From NCBI GenBank assembly GCA_039029275.1, contig JBCCGL010000006.1, forward strand, positions 62,001 to 126,000: DNA of 64,000 nucleotides, written 5' to 3'. A program made the translations under genes and the position numbers. The notes under the pieces are model-generated. The model was not told the DNA's origin and made no database searches. It saw only the letters and a program-made list of their open reading frames with translations. The stretch is from JBCCGL01 sp039029275 (lineage in GTDB: Bacteria; Pseudomonadota; Gammaproteobacteria; JBCCGL01). Shown one piece after another: positions 17,348-26,529 of the stretch (positions within the stretch are counted from its first letter, which is position 1; the number at the start of each line of letters is the position of its first letter).

Positions 17348-18854
17348 AAACCAAACACCGCGATCAAACAAACTTGCGCATTATGACAAGGTCGTTTTCT
17401 TCATCCTGATGGCGCATATTCCTGTGGTGGCATTTTTAGTACCACTGGGATTCGGCACATCTGCGTTTGCCACTGTCAGCGCGGTTGTAATCGGACTGAT
17501 AACCAGCGTCGCCTATTATTTCAAGCGCGGCACACCGATATTTGGATTCCTCGCCGGCATTGCATTGATGGCATTCTCGGCGGTGATGATTCAGGCACAG
17601 TTGGGCAGGCTGGAAATGCATTTTCACATTTTTGGCGCGCTGGCGATTTTACTGATTTATCGAAACTGGCTGAATATAGCGGTCGCCGCTGGCGTCATCG
17701 CCGTTCACCACCTTGCATTTACCGCGTTGCAACTTAATGGAGCGACACTCGGGGGAGTACCGATTCAAGCGTTTGCTTACGACTGCAGCTGGTCAATTAC
17801 GTTTGTACATGCCGCCTTTGTTGTTTTTGAAAGCGCGGTGCTCATTTACTTTTCGATCATCATGCGACGCGAGGAACGCAGCGCCAGCGAACTCGTGACC
17901 GCGGTCAAAAAAGTGCAGCGCGAACAGGACTTGTCAGTTCGCATCGACTCCGGTGCGAATATCGGCGTCGAGGATGAATTTAACAACCTGTTGGCCAACT
18001 TTGACAAACTGACACATGAAATTTCCAATGTTGCTCAATCGATTGACATCACCGCAGAAAACCTGAACCAATCGGCAAGCCTCTCGCATCAATCGATTAA
18101 CCAACAAACCGAACAGACCGAAGCGGTAGTCGACGCGATGGATGATATGACCCAAACGATCCAAACTGTCACATCACAGATTTCAAGTATGTCCGAAGCT
18201 GCCAACGCGGCAAATGATCAAGCCAACGTCGCCTCGCGCGAGGTGGATTCATCGGTCAAGCTCGCTCAACAGCTGGAATCATCCATGTCGATGACCTCCA
18301 GCTCGATTAAAGAACTCGCAAAAAGTGCGGAAAGCATTGGCAGTGTCGTCGGTGTTATTCAGAGTATTTCAGAACAAACTAACCTACTCGCACTTAATGC
18401 CGCTATCGAAGCCGCCCGTGCCGGTGAATCCGGTCGCGGTTTCGCGGTCGTAGCAGACGAAGTGCGCACCCTCGCACAGCGAACTCGTGAATCGACAACT
18501 GAAATTCAGGGAATCATCGAACAGTTACAATCGGTCACGCAAAACGCTGTTTCGAACATTGAAAGCGGGCAAAACATTACGCGCGAATCGGTTGAGGGAA
18601 TAAACAGTACGCACGAGGCGCTTAAACATGTGTTCACGGCCGTTAGCAGCATCGACGAGATGAATGCACGTTTGAATGATCTGGCGAACAAGCAGTTGGA
18701 GACGGTTGATTTTGTCACGCAGAACATTAAATCAATCGCATCGCTCAGCCAGACATCGATGAACAAGGCCGAGGAGAACAGAGAAAATTGCGGGCAACTG
18801 GCGACAAAAAATAAGCAGCTTCTCAGTCAAATCGGGCAATACAAGCACTCGTAA
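17337..18854 (+). CDS. Membrane methyl-accepting chemotaxis protein
   Basis: About 505 residues. Five or six hydrophobic helices fill roughly residues 20-180 with no large periplasmic ligand domain, followed by a HAMP-like region and a long coiled-coil signalling domain. The hairpin tip reads EQTNLLALNAAIEAARAGE then GRGFAVVADEVRTLAQRT, the conserved MCP core. The ATG at 17337 lies inside the SCO1 gene end. The transmembrane sensor layout together with SCO1 coupling suggests sensing of redox state, copper or an intramembrane signal. Confidence 0.9.
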   Translation: MKPENQTPRSNKLAHYDKVVFFILMAHIPVVAFLVPLGFGTSAFATVSAVVIGLITSVAYYFKRGTPIFGFLAGIALMAFSAVMIQAQLGRLEMHFHIFGALAILLIYRNWLNIAVAAGVIAVHHLAFTALQLNGATLGGVPIQAFAYDCSWSITFVHAAFVVFESAVLIYFSIIMRREERSASELVTAVKKVQREQDLSVRIDSGANIGVEDEFNNLLANFDKLTHEISNVAQSIDITAENLNQSASLSHQSINQQTEQTEAVVDAMDDMTQTIQTVTSQISSMSEAANAANDQANVASREVDSSVKLAQQLESSMSMTSSSIKELAKSAESIGSVVGVIQSISEQTNLLALNAAIEAARAGESGRGFAVVADEVRTLAQRTRESTTEIQGIIEQLQSVTQNAVSNIESGQNITRESVEGINSTHEALKHVFTAVSSIDEMNARLNDLANKQLETVDFVTQNIKSIASLSQTSMNKAEENRENCGQLATKNKQLLSQIGQYKHS

Positions 18855-18880
18855 ATGGCGGGAACAATCGGTGACAACGT

Positions 18881-19489
18881 TCAGTCCGGACGGGACATGG
18901 AAAAAACGTTGTCTGCACGCACTACGGAGTAATCGCGATAGCCGCCGCGTGCAATCGGCATCGCTTTCGCCGTATCGAATAAACCGTTCGCATCGATATA
19001 CGCTTCATCGATGTGAATACCAACAACCTTGCCAATGATGATTGCGTATTCGTGATCGCCTTGTGATGACTGGTCCAGCGCGACGGTTTGGAAATGCGTG
19101 CACTCGAACACGGCCGGACTTTTCGCAACTCGCGGTGGTTTGACAAATTCGCACGGTGCCGCTTCCAAACCTGCTAGTTCCATCTCGTTTATGTCGCCGC
19201 TGACATCGGCAGAAGTCGCGTTCATTGCATCGCGCAGTTCCCAGGTCGCTAGGTTACACACGAACTCGCCGGTTTCTTCAATATTGCGCCAGCTGTCCTT
19301 CATTCCGCCAGAGCCAAAACAAACGTAGTGTGGGCCAGTCGCCATCGCATTGAAAAAGCTATAGGGCGCGAGGTTCACAATTCCAGATTGACTAATCGAT
19401 GTGATCCATCCAATGGGTCGCGGCGCGATCAGCGCCTTAAAAGGATCATGAGGAAGTCCGTGGTCGTTTTTTATCGCGTCGTAAAACAA
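18881..19489 (-). CDS. Flavin reductase-like (FMN split-barrel) protein
   Basis: A 202-residue FMN-binding split-barrel protein. The RPIGWITSISQSGIVNLAPYS motif region (about residues 25-45) and NAMATGPHYVCFGSG are those of the DIM6/NTAB flavin-reductase-like family. Members supply reduced flavin or act as small oxidoreductases. It stands alone on its strand; the neighbour at 19542 is on the same strand 52 bases upstream. No partner monooxygenase is adjacent. Confidence 0.85.
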   Translation of the reverse strand: MFYDAIKNDHGLPHDPFKALIAPRPIGWITSISQSGIVNLAPYSFFNAMATGPHYVCFGSGGMKDSWRNIEETGEFVCNLATWELRDAMNATSADVSGDINEMELAGLEAAPCEFVKPPRVAKSPAVFECTHFQTVALDQSSQGDHEYAIIIGKVVGIHIDEAYIDANGLFDTAKAMPIARGGYRDYSVVRADNVFSMSRPD

Positions 19490-19541
19490 AGTGAATGTCC
19501 TGTGTTAAAAAATTGAAATTAGTGCGAGCCGTCAACTGGCG

Positions 19542-20324
19542 TTAAAACTTACCGTTGTCATTTTTCCATTCATCCGGCGGTGCCACTGTTTCCGTTGTAT
19601 CCCAATGTTCCACAATCATTTCATCCTGCAGTCGAAAAAGATCGTAGTAGGCAACATGGTCGCGGTGGCGAAAACCTTCGCTGACTGACAGAACAAAATT
19701 TCCCTGCGCCAGCACTCTGTGTAGCGTTGCGTAACGCGTGATTGACTCGTCTTGACCTTGCGCAACGGACAAAGCATCGCGCAAACCGCTTAAGTCATCG
19801 CTGAGGCCTGGGTCATGTTCAATGAAGCTTCGGGCGTCGATAAAATCAGGGAGTCGGTCAGGATCACGCGCAATCAAAACATTTTGCACAAATGACGTTA
19901 CGCGCTGCCGATTGATTTCGGTGTTGTCCAGATCCAAAACGCTCGTCTCGCCACCCAGCATAGTATGGCCTGAGGGATTCGGGCCCATTTGCGGCTGGAT
20001 ATTGTCCCAGTGCTCCACGGTTTGCTCACCTTCGAAACGAAACACCTCGAACCCGATTCGCACCGTATCGAAATCGTATTCTGTGTGCGCAAACACGTAG
20101 TCTCCGTCTTCAAAAATTCGTACGATGGCGACTTTGGGTTCGAGTTTCGCCAAACGCTTGAACAAAGCGGCAAGCCCTTCGCCACCTTCGTGTGTCTGCG
20201 GATTGTGCTGAATGTATTTATCCGGATTGATAACAGCAATGCCGGCGTCGTCACCGGTTTCAATCGCCTTAAGGAGCGAAGTAATTTTCGATTTTCTATC
20301 TAACACTGCTTGCGCCATCCTCAT
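19542..20324 (-). CDS. Tandem SnoaL-like (NTF2-fold) protein
   Basis: A 260-residue soluble protein made of two related NTF2/SnoaL-like halves. Each half holds a YIQHNP- or FIEHDP-type motif (about residues 37 and 168) and a later FEGEQTVEHWDNIQP or LQDEMIVEHWDTTE stretch, which is the common SnoaL pattern. The family includes cyclases, epoxide hydrolases and binding proteins, so no activity is claimed. Its 5' end overlaps the GNAT gene by 29 bases. Confidence 0.8.
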   Translation of the reverse strand: MRMAQAVLDRKSKITSLLKAIETGDDAGIAVINPDKYIQHNPQTHEGGEGLAALFKRLAKLEPKVAIVRIFEDGDYVFAHTEYDFDTVRIGFEVFRFEGEQTVEHWDNIQPQMGPNPSGHTMLGGETSVLDLDNTEINRQRVTSFVQNVLIARDPDRLPDFIDARSFIEHDPGLSDDLSGLRDALSVAQGQDESITRYATLHRVLAQGNFVLSVSEGFRHRDHVAYYDLFRLQDEMIVEHWDTTETVAPPDEWKNDNGKF

Positions 20325-20802
20325 CTGACTGACACCGAAGAGTTAACAGCGGCAGCATCCGTCCTCCAACGCTGGCTGATTCCCGCTCACCTATTTTTGT
20401 TGCACCCATTGCCTTGTAAAAAGCCTCGGCATTCGGGTCACTCTGTATTGTTAGACATTCAATGCCTTTACCACGTGATGTCACCCTGGCGTGCTGGATC
20501 AGGGTTTTACCAATGCCTTGTCCGATGTAGTCAGGATCGATGTACATTGCATCGAGTTCATATTCAGTTTTTGTTAGTACCGCGAGCGAGTAGAAGCCGA
20601 TTGTACCGCTGCTGCTCTCTGCCACGTAATACAGAAAATCCGGGGACTCGATATCGTGCGCTGTAACCGTCAGCTCGTTCGTGCAGAGTCGCATGAATTC
20701 GTCTGAATACCCCCAGTAGGCCTTGGCGCGAAACGAAATGTCAGTCAGCGCGGCCGCGTCAGATCGCGCTGCCGGTCGCACAATGGTTTTACGACTATGC
20801 AC
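20296..20802 (-). CDS. GNAT family N-acetyltransferase
   Basis: A 168-residue GNAT-fold protein. The acetyl-CoA-binding motif A reads MYIDPDYIGQGIGKTLIQHA (about residues 90-109), and the late NAEAFYKAMGATKIGER segment is typical of motif B. It overlaps the AmgK-like gene by 8 bases upstream and the SnoaL-like gene by 29 bases downstream, so the three genes form a tight unit. The acceptor is unknown; an amine or a sugar is possible given the AmgK neighbour. Confidence 0.88.
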   Translation of the reverse strand: MHSRKTIVRPAARSDAAALTDISFRAKAYWGYSDEFMRLCTNELTVTAHDIESPDFLYYVAESSSGTIGFYSLAVLTKTEYELDAMYIDPDYIGQGIGKTLIQHARVTSRGKGIECLTIQSDPNAEAFYKAMGATKIGERESASVGGRMLPLLTLRCQSDEDGASSVR

Positions 20803-21805
20803 ACGTTATCTCACGAAATATCGCGGACCTGTCAAAATCGGGGAGGTGAGAATCGATCCAGTTCGAGAATTCGCACAGCGCAGGGTGCGAAAGATGTTTA
20901 CGCAGCAATCGTGTCACTCGCGGCAGATGTTCCAGATAGTGCGGTTTATTGTCACGCAAATGTAAGCGTGCGAACACACCCGCAACGCGCGTGTGTCGCT
21001 GTGCCGCGACAATTGCGCAATCAGTTTCAAAATCGCGCACATCGGTACACACATCGCTGTGTGATCGATACAGCTTCAAACATTCTCCTGCAGTGTTGTC
21101 ATCCACATCGCGGCGCGCATCTTCGAGCAACGACATCACGTCGTATGCAGCGGGGCCGATGGCCGCATCCTGAAAATCGAGCAGACCACATTTTTTGACG
21201 CCTTCGCGATCATCCAGCAACATTGCATTGTCGATGTGGAAATCGCGCAGCACGATGACATCCCGTGACCGCGGTCTTTTTGCAAGCACGTCTCGCCACG
21301 CGTTGACAAATTCCTCGCGTATTTTTACTCCGCACTCGCGTCCCGTCGAAAACGGATAAAACCACTGGCAAAACAACTCGACCTCCTGAAGAAAAGACTC
21401 AGCGCGTCGCGGCAGTTCGAAGTTGGTTGATTCGGGATGATTGTGCAGCTCGATCAAACAATCCGTCGCCAGGCGATACAAATCGCGCTCATCGTGACCC
21501 GCCGCAAGCAGCCGGGTGAACGTGTCGTCCCCAAAGTCCTCGATCACGGCGAGCCCGGCTTGATGATCTGCGACAAACACTCTGGGTGTGCTGAATCCGA
21601 TTGCGCGGAGATGATCAGCAATACCAATAAACGGCTGCAGAGACTCGCGAGGTGGAGGCGCATCCATTAACAGGGCCGGGCTTGGCCCACCATGCAAACG
21701 AAAATAACGGCGAAAAGACGCGTCTTGGTCGAACGCGTCAAGAACAGCGCCTGACCATGGTGTGTGAGAAATGAATTTGTTACGTAATTCGGCCCGATCG
21801 TTCAT
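20795..21805 (-). CDS. AmgK-like anomeric sugar kinase (phosphotransferase family)
   Basis: About 336 residues of the APH/choline-kinase-like family. The N-terminal DASFRRYFRLHGGPSPALLMD stretch region, the IEDFGDDTFTRLL segment and the catalytic RDFHIDNAML and GLLDFQDAAIGPAAYDVMSLL segments match N-acetylmuramate/N-acetylglucosamine kinase AmgK, which phosphorylates the anomeric carbon in cell-wall recycling. The usual partner murU is not next to it. The ATG at 21805 is preferred to the upstream start at 21871, which would add 22 non-family residues. The activity assignment is by motif only. Confidence 0.78.
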   Translation of the reverse strand: MNDRAELRNKFISHTPWSGAVLDAFDQDASFRRYFRLHGGPSPALLMDAPPPRESLQPFIGIADHLRAIGFSTPRVFVADHQAGLAVIEDFGDDTFTRLLAAGHDERDLYRLATDCLIELHNHPESTNFELPRRAESFLQEVELFCQWFYPFSTGRECGVKIREEFVNAWRDVLAKRPRSRDVIVLRDFHIDNAMLLDDREGVKKCGLLDFQDAAIGPAAYDVMSLLEDARRDVDDNTAGECLKLYRSHSDVCTDVRDFETDCAIVAAQRHTRVAGVFARLHLRDNKPHYLEHLPRVTRLLRKHLSHPALCEFSNWIDSHLPDFDRSAIFREITCA

Positions 21806-22082
21806 GCTAAGGCGCTGGAGTGAAACCGAGAACTTCAAATGCGACGAAATACGCGCGAGCTTAACAGACAATACCGATCGTTAATACCTCCAAGTTCTGA
21901 ACCTGACTGTTAAGAGTATTGGACGATCTAAAGAACGACCTCAAAGCCCTACACAGAGTAGAGCTTCGATATCAACTTCAGAATGGCTTTGTTTGATGGT
22001 GGATACGCGAAGCCACGTGAAGGCTAGCTTTAACATTAATTCAGAGCGCGTAATCTCTCACATCTTATTTCAGTTGATGTGA

Positions 22083-22499
22083 CTAGAAAAACTTCTTGGC
22101 CATATCAAGCGCATTTCCGACTCCGCCGACAGAATCGAGAATAGATCCGCCTTGACTGTTTTGACTTACCAAATCCGGGAGCATTCCAGCCAACCCCTCA
22201 GACGCCGCCTCTTCACTAATGCCAACATCAGAGGCGAACGACGACAGCTTGTCAGTACCTAGGGCTTCAACAATACCGGATGCATCCATCGATTTATTTT
22301 CACCATCTCCCAACCACGATTCAACCATAGATAACATATCGCCAGAAGCAAATTTCTCAACTAAGCCCGGAATATCAATATCTCCTCCTGCCATAGGTAA
22401 TAAATTTTGTAGCGCGCTTGCGATCGGGCCGAGATCCATATTCTCACCACCACCTACTTTTTGCGCGAACAACTGAGCTGCGACATTCAATATACTCAT
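22083..22499 (-). CDS. DUF937/YidB-like small protein
   Basis: About 138 residues, glycine- and acid-rich, without a signal peptide. The repeated LGPIASALQNLLP, LGTDKLSSFASDVGIS and AASEGLAGMLPDLVS segments are like DUF937/YidB proteins, whose function is poorly known. The ATG at 22499 is chosen because AAGGAG lies 5 bases before it. It heads the minus-strand side of an AT-richer block of envelope genes. The 277-base gap between it and the AmgK gene shows no gene. Confidence 0.7.
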   Translation of the reverse strand: MSILNVAAQLFAQKVGGGENMDLGPIASALQNLLPMAGGDIDIPGLVEKFASGDMLSMVESWLGDGENKSMDASGIVEALGTDKLSSFASDVGISEEAASEGLAGMLPDLVSQNSQGGSILDSVGGVGNALDMAKKFF

Positions 22500-22557
22500 C
22501 ATGACTCCTTGAAACACTGCCTAATAAATCTATATGTTTTGTACATTCGCGATCCCG

Positions 22558-23118
22558 TCAATCAGGATCGACTGCTATCGATTTTCTTTTTTTCCGGGAA
22601 CTGAATTCGGTCGTTCCGCCTTCAGCTAACACTTTCGCTTGCTCTATCCACATTTCCCGCCCAATTCTTCCTTTAAAGCGCAGATAAGAGTCAACCCACG
22701 CGACATTGACGTCGGTTAGAGACGCAATTTGTTGAAACCTACAAATTCCCAATTCGTTAAGTGTGGCCTCAAGCTTGGGCCCAATACCCGATATGAGTTG
22801 TAAATCATCACAAATTCCTTTTTCAGATTGACCAAAATCGGGAATTTGGTTTGTTGTTACGGAGTCTTCCACCAAAGAACGTGGCTGTGTTGAGCTGTCA
22901 TGAGTCAGTACGTCCCGACGGGCCTCGCAATCTTGCAGCGAACGCCTTGTTCGACTGATACTCAATTTCATCTCACGAACCTCGTCGGAAATTGTATTGA
23001 GGTGATACGAAGAGAAGTACTGTTTGATAAGAATCCCGAGTGCGAACCCAAGCAGTATCGCGACCAATATGAACAACGCCAACTGAAGAAGAAAAACAAC
23101 CACGCTACGCTCCCTCAC
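22558..23118 (-). CDS. Membrane-anchored helix-hairpin-helix protein
   Basis: A 186-residue protein with an N-terminal membrane helix (about residues 8-30), a short coiled coil, and a C-terminal domain at about 105-170 with the LISGIGPKLEATLNELGICRF and FKGRIGREMWIEQAK segments. That domain is the one appended to some NuoE proteins and DUF4332-like proteins and resembles helix-hairpin-helix folds. The start overlaps the small upstream gene by 14 bases. It probably acts at the inner face of the membrane; whether it binds nucleic acid is not known. Confidence 0.7.
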   Translation of the reverse strand: MRERSVVVFLLQLALFILVAILLGFALGILIKQYFSSYHLNTISDEVREMKLSISRTRRSLQDCEARRDVLTHDSSTQPRSLVEDSVTTNQIPDFGQSEKGICDDLQLISGIGPKLEATLNELGICRFQQIASLTDVNVAWVDSYLRFKGRIGREMWIEQAKVLAEGGTTEFSSRKKRKSIAVDPD

Positions 23119-23299
23119 CTAAACATTCTTGACATTCAGCAAGCGAACTCTGTAGCCCTCGCTTCTCTTCATTCAATTCGGCAAGCTGATTCCGTGCTCG
23201 GTCGACTGCTGTATCTCTGTGTGTAAAAAAAGCAATCAAAAATCCCAAAATCACACCTGCTAATAAAAACCATGCGATCTGATCAAAGAGATACATCAT
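23105..23299 (-). CDS. Small membrane protein with coiled coil
   Basis: About 64 residues: a membrane helix (LFDQIAWFLLAGVILGFLIAF region) followed by a charged heptad-like stretch. The ATG at 23299 has GGAG upstream and overlaps the TGA stop of the OmpA gene (ATGATG), so translation is coupled on both sides. The same topology (membrane helix plus coiled coil) is seen in the next gene, so the two products may pair. No family recognised. Confidence 0.65.
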   Translation of the reverse strand: MMYLFDQIAWFLLAGVILGFLIAFFTHRDTAVDRARNQLAELNEEKRGLQSSLAECQECLGEGA

Positions 23300-24447
23300 G
23301 ACCCACTCCAACTGATTACGTTAATTTCTGTACGTCGATTGTTTGCCCGGCCGTCGGATGTTTCGTTAGTGTCGACCGGTGATTTGTGCGAAGCGGAGAG
23401 AACCTTCATCCGGCTTCTTGGTATACCTTTTTCTGATAGAAAATCTGCCACTACGTCTGCGCGCTTCACACTTAACCATTCGTTATAGATTTGCTTACCG
23501 CTCGAATCCGTGTGCCCAGTAATTTGAATTTGATAATCCTGACAAACGTCGGCAACCCTTGCTGTGTCGTTCAATGTAGAGCGCATCATCTGGCTTATTG
23601 TGTACTCACCCGTTTCAAAAAAGATAAGGGAGTCAAAGTCATTACTGCTTAATCCGACACCACATTCAGCAGAACGATTGACGTCATCATTTTCAGCGAG
23701 CTTCAAATCTTCACCAACTTCAGAATCCGGATAAGGGTGATCGACAACAATCGGGATGGAGACCCGGCTCGTTTTTTCTTCATCAATGGTGTTCTGCGTA
23801 TCCATTACGATTTCAGTGCTATTACCAATGCTGTCGCTAACGTATAAGGTTTGATCTTCATCAACGCTCCCTTGAATCAAGGACTGCGCTTGCACTGTGA
23901 CACTGTCGTTTTTACTCACTACATCATCAATGTAAAGATGCTCTTCAATATCTTCTTCAATTGCCTCAGTGCTGCCAATTTTAGAATCTGCTGCTTCCTT
24001 GATTTTTTCGGGATTCGCCGACAAACTCTCTTCTACTGTCGTAGCTTTTTCGATGACGAAAGCGTTGTCGCTCTCCCCGTGATCTCGATCGGTTTTAGCC
24101 ACTTTGATTTCGTCGTTATCCACTGCATCCAGATTTGTCCCGATGATTTCCGACTCAGATGCAACTCTCTGGTGAACTTCAATATCATTCGAGACAACCC
24201 GAACTCCATATACTGACGAAATCCTTTTCATGATCGACTGGACGTCAGTACTTGCAGGCGCAACACCTGAAACCTTTGCGTCTCGACCAGACAGAGTAAT
24301 ATTCAACCATTCAGAGTCGCCATCATTCACATGCCTCATACTTGCAGCGTGCAAGTCATGTTCGATTGCACCTTTACTAAGGACTGCTGTGACAGTAGTC
24401 AAGGTGATCCAAGCCACGCCCAAACACAATAATTGGTTAGTCAACAC
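23296..24447 (-). CDS. OmpA-family peptidoglycan-associated protein
   Basis: A 383-residue exported protein. An N-terminal signal or anchor helix (about residues 3-24) is followed by a BON-like region (about 45-95), a long acidic low-complexity linker (about 110-245) and a C-terminal OmpA domain (about 255-380) with the QIQITGHTDSSG and NRRTEINV motifs that bind peptidoglycan. The linker is long enough to cross the periplasm. First gene of a three-gene overlapping set with the small membrane protein and the helix-hairpin-helix protein. Confidence 0.88.
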   Translation of the reverse strand: MLTNQLLCLGVAWITLTTVTAVLSKGAIEHDLHAASMRHVNDGDSEWLNITLSGRDAKVSGVAPASTDVQSIMKRISSVYGVRVVSNDIEVHQRVASESEIIGTNLDAVDNDEIKVAKTDRDHGESDNAFVIEKATTVEESLSANPEKIKEAADSKIGSTEAIEEDIEEHLYIDDVVSKNDSVTVQAQSLIQGSVDEDQTLYVSDSIGNSTEIVMDTQNTIDEEKTSRVSIPIVVDHPYPDSEVGEDLKLAENDDVNRSAECGVGLSSNDFDSLIFFETGEYTISQMMRSTLNDTARVADVCQDYQIQITGHTDSSGKQIYNEWLSVKRADVVADFLSEKGIPRSRMKVLSASHKSPVDTNETSDGRANNRRTEINVISWSGS

Positions 24448-24499
24448 AGAATTCCTTAATCATGCTTTTTGTTAAAAGTGTTAGATAGACTTGCGAAGA

Positions 24500-24518
24500 G
24501 ACCACTTGGACAGTGGTC
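24500..24518. terminator. Weak hairpin after the mechanosensitive-channel-like gene
   Basis: A 7-bp stem (GACCACT / AGTGGTC) with a 5-base loop lies just past the stop of the channel gene on the minus strand. There is no clean T run after it, so it is at best a weak or rho-assisted terminator. Confidence 0.3.
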
Positions 24519-24530
24519 CCTTCAAACCAT

Positions 24531-25976
24531 CTATTGATTACGCATTTTGCTTAACCAATGATCCATTTGCTTGCCTGCAGCTTCCCGACCACCGAGACCA
24601 AACGACAGCGCAATAGCGACAGCGACGGCGCCGAGTGTTAGGCCAAAAGCGAGATTGACGATATCGTCTGCGATACCCATCGCACGCAATCCCATGCCGG
24701 CGACAAGCATCATTATGGCCATGCGCGCGATATTCGCCGCTCCGGCACTGCCGACTTTGGAGATTGAGGAGTAGGCCAGGTTGGCTAACCAAAAACCAAC
24801 CGCGAGTATCGTACCGCCGAGAAGTATTTGGCCACCGAATTGGATGAATACCGATACGATGTCGCGAACTTGCTCAAACCCTAGTCTATTGGCAGCCTCA
24901 ACTGTCGCGAAAAGCATCGCGAAGAAAACGACTACCTTGCCGACCATCTGTGAAGGTGTAGGACTATTTTCACTCGGAATATTAATACCAAGTTTGGCGG
25001 GTAGAGAATCAAACCCTATACCCATCAATAGACTACTCACCAAGTCGGAAATTAACTGAGCAACAAAATAGGTGATAACAAGAATGATCGCTGCGCCAAA
25101 TATGTCGGGAATCGAGCCGATCATCAACGTCAGCATATCGGTAGCAGGTCGTGAGATACTCTCGATTTCCAGTGCATTCAGTGATGCGATCAATGCCGGC
25201 ACAAATACGAACACAAAGATAATCGTTCCGACAAGCCGTGAAATACTAACAGTGCCCTGAAGTCCGGCTTTTTCACCGAGCTTGTCCGCACCGACGGCGG
25301 AAAGAAGATTAGATACGAGGTCCCGCAGTATTCTCGCGACAAACCAGCCAACAACCCCAATCACCGCAGCGGCAAAAATGTTGGGTAACATGTTAAGAAT
25401 CTTGTTTACCATGTTTTGCACGGGGTCGAGCAAACCGTGCAGTTGGAACGCGCCCAAAATCGCTGGAAGAAATATCAGGATAATGAACCAAAAAAGAACA
25501 TTGCCGATATTGTCACTCATTGGTTTCACGCCAGCTTCGACACTTAACTTTTCATCCAGAGTGGTCGCTGCGAGCGCCTTTGCAGAAAGCATTCGGACAG
25601 CGGTTGCCAACAACCACGCGACCAATGCGAGCACCGCACCTCCTACAATTTGCGGTATATAGTCAAATACTTGTGTCACTAACGTGTTCAAGGGTTGTGA
25701 CACCAACTGCAGATTCAATGTGTCAAAAACGGCAATGAACGCGATCATCAAGACTACCCAGAATGCTCCGGATGCAATACCACCCTCAAGATCCAAGCTG
25801 GAATCTGAGCTCGCACGCTGATTCAACTTTAAAAAACTGAGCGCCTTGCGAACGATCGCTCGAACAACAAGCGCAACGATCCATCCGATAACTAAAATGA
25901 TTAAAGCGCCGGCGATCTTCGGCAAATGCTCTCCTAGAGTGTTTAGGAGTGAATCCAACAAACCAGAAATGTCCAC
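24531..25976 (-). CDS. Mechanosensitive-channel-like protein with repeated conserved TM helices
   Basis: A 481-residue inner-membrane protein built of four or five repeats of a GAALIILVIGWIVALVVR-type helix pair (for example near residues 20, 105, 200 and 285), each followed by a charged amphipathic RxxxSxLLxxxGxDxL segment. This is the conserved TM helix of the MscS-related PF05552 group, without an obvious MscS beta domain. It likely forms or modulates a tension-gated pore. Its neighbours are an OmpA protein and a DUF4332 protein on the same strand, which fits an envelope-stress role. Confidence 0.85.
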   Translation of the reverse strand: MDISGLLDSLLNTLGEHLPKIAGALIILVIGWIVALVVRAIVRKALSFLKLNQRASSDSSLDLEGGIASGAFWVVLMIAFIAVFDTLNLQLVSQPLNTLVTQVFDYIPQIVGGAVLALVAWLLATAVRMLSAKALAATTLDEKLSVEAGVKPMSDNIGNVLFWFIILIFLPAILGAFQLHGLLDPVQNMVNKILNMLPNIFAAAVIGVVGWFVARILRDLVSNLLSAVGADKLGEKAGLQGTVSISRLVGTIIFVFVFVPALIASLNALEIESISRPATDMLTLMIGSIPDIFGAAIILVITYFVAQLISDLVSSLLMGIGFDSLPAKLGINIPSENSPTPSQMVGKVVVFFAMLFATVEAANRLGFEQVRDIVSVFIQFGGQILLGGTILAVGFWLANLAYSSISKVGSAGAANIARMAIMMLVAGMGLRAMGIADDIVNLAFGLTLGAVAVAIALSFGLGGREAAGKQMDHWLSKMRNQ

Positions 25977-26118
25977 AATAATCTCCTTTGGCTAGAAACA
26001 GACTTTTGGAATTTTTTTGAAAAGCCTCGCACACCCTTGCGAGCGCCAATGCGCTAAATTACATTGACGATGGTGTGCGAGGTAAAAGCAGCTATCGCAA
26101 CTTTCTAAAGCGAAATCG

Positions 26119-26529
26119 CTAGTACGTCACTACGGGCGGAAGTTGTGATGCTTGTTGAATCCAATCTGAAACCATTTTCTCGCTAGGGACAGCGCGAGTC
26201 AGCTTCTTAGCGCTATTCACCTCTTTCATCTTGGCTGTAAGGTTGGCAGCGTTTCGGTTCTTCAATTCCTTTACCGTATCCACTCCCGCAGCTTCAAGGA
26301 GTTCAGCAAACTGACTTGCAACTCCAGTGATCCGGAAAAGGTCTGCCATATTCACACATCGAAGAATAATTGAGCCACTGATGCCGGTTGATTTTGCAAG
26401 CTGCTCACGGCCTTTGCGAGTCGCACCTGCAGCTAACAGCTTTGCAGCGCTGCTGCAGCCCGCTTCTCGAAGCTTTGCCCCGTACGCAGGACCTATACCT
26501 TCGATTGCCTCTATCGATTTTGTCGCCAT
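26119..26529 (-). CDS. DUF4332 family protein
   Basis: About 136 residues. It carries two helix-hairpin-helix-like units: SIEAIEGIGPAYGAKLREAG near the N terminus and LFRITGVASQFAELLEAAG at about residue 63. This is the DUF4332 pattern; function unknown. The ATG at 26529 has AGAGGTG six bases upstream and is preferred to the earlier start at 26553. It is the second GxGPxxxxxLxxxG protein in this envelope cluster, together with the one at 22558-23118. Confidence 0.85.
   Translation of the reverse strand: MATKSIEAIEGIGPAYGAKLREAGCSSAAKLLAAGATRKGREQLAKSTGISGSIILRCVNMADLFRITGVASQFAELLEAAGVDTVKELKNRNAANLTAKMKEVNSAKKLTRAVPSEKMVSDWIQQASQLPPVVTY

Noticed and set aside
24500..24518. Strong intrinsic terminator
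   Set aside because: The stem has only 7 pairs and no U run, so it is listed only as a weak candidate.
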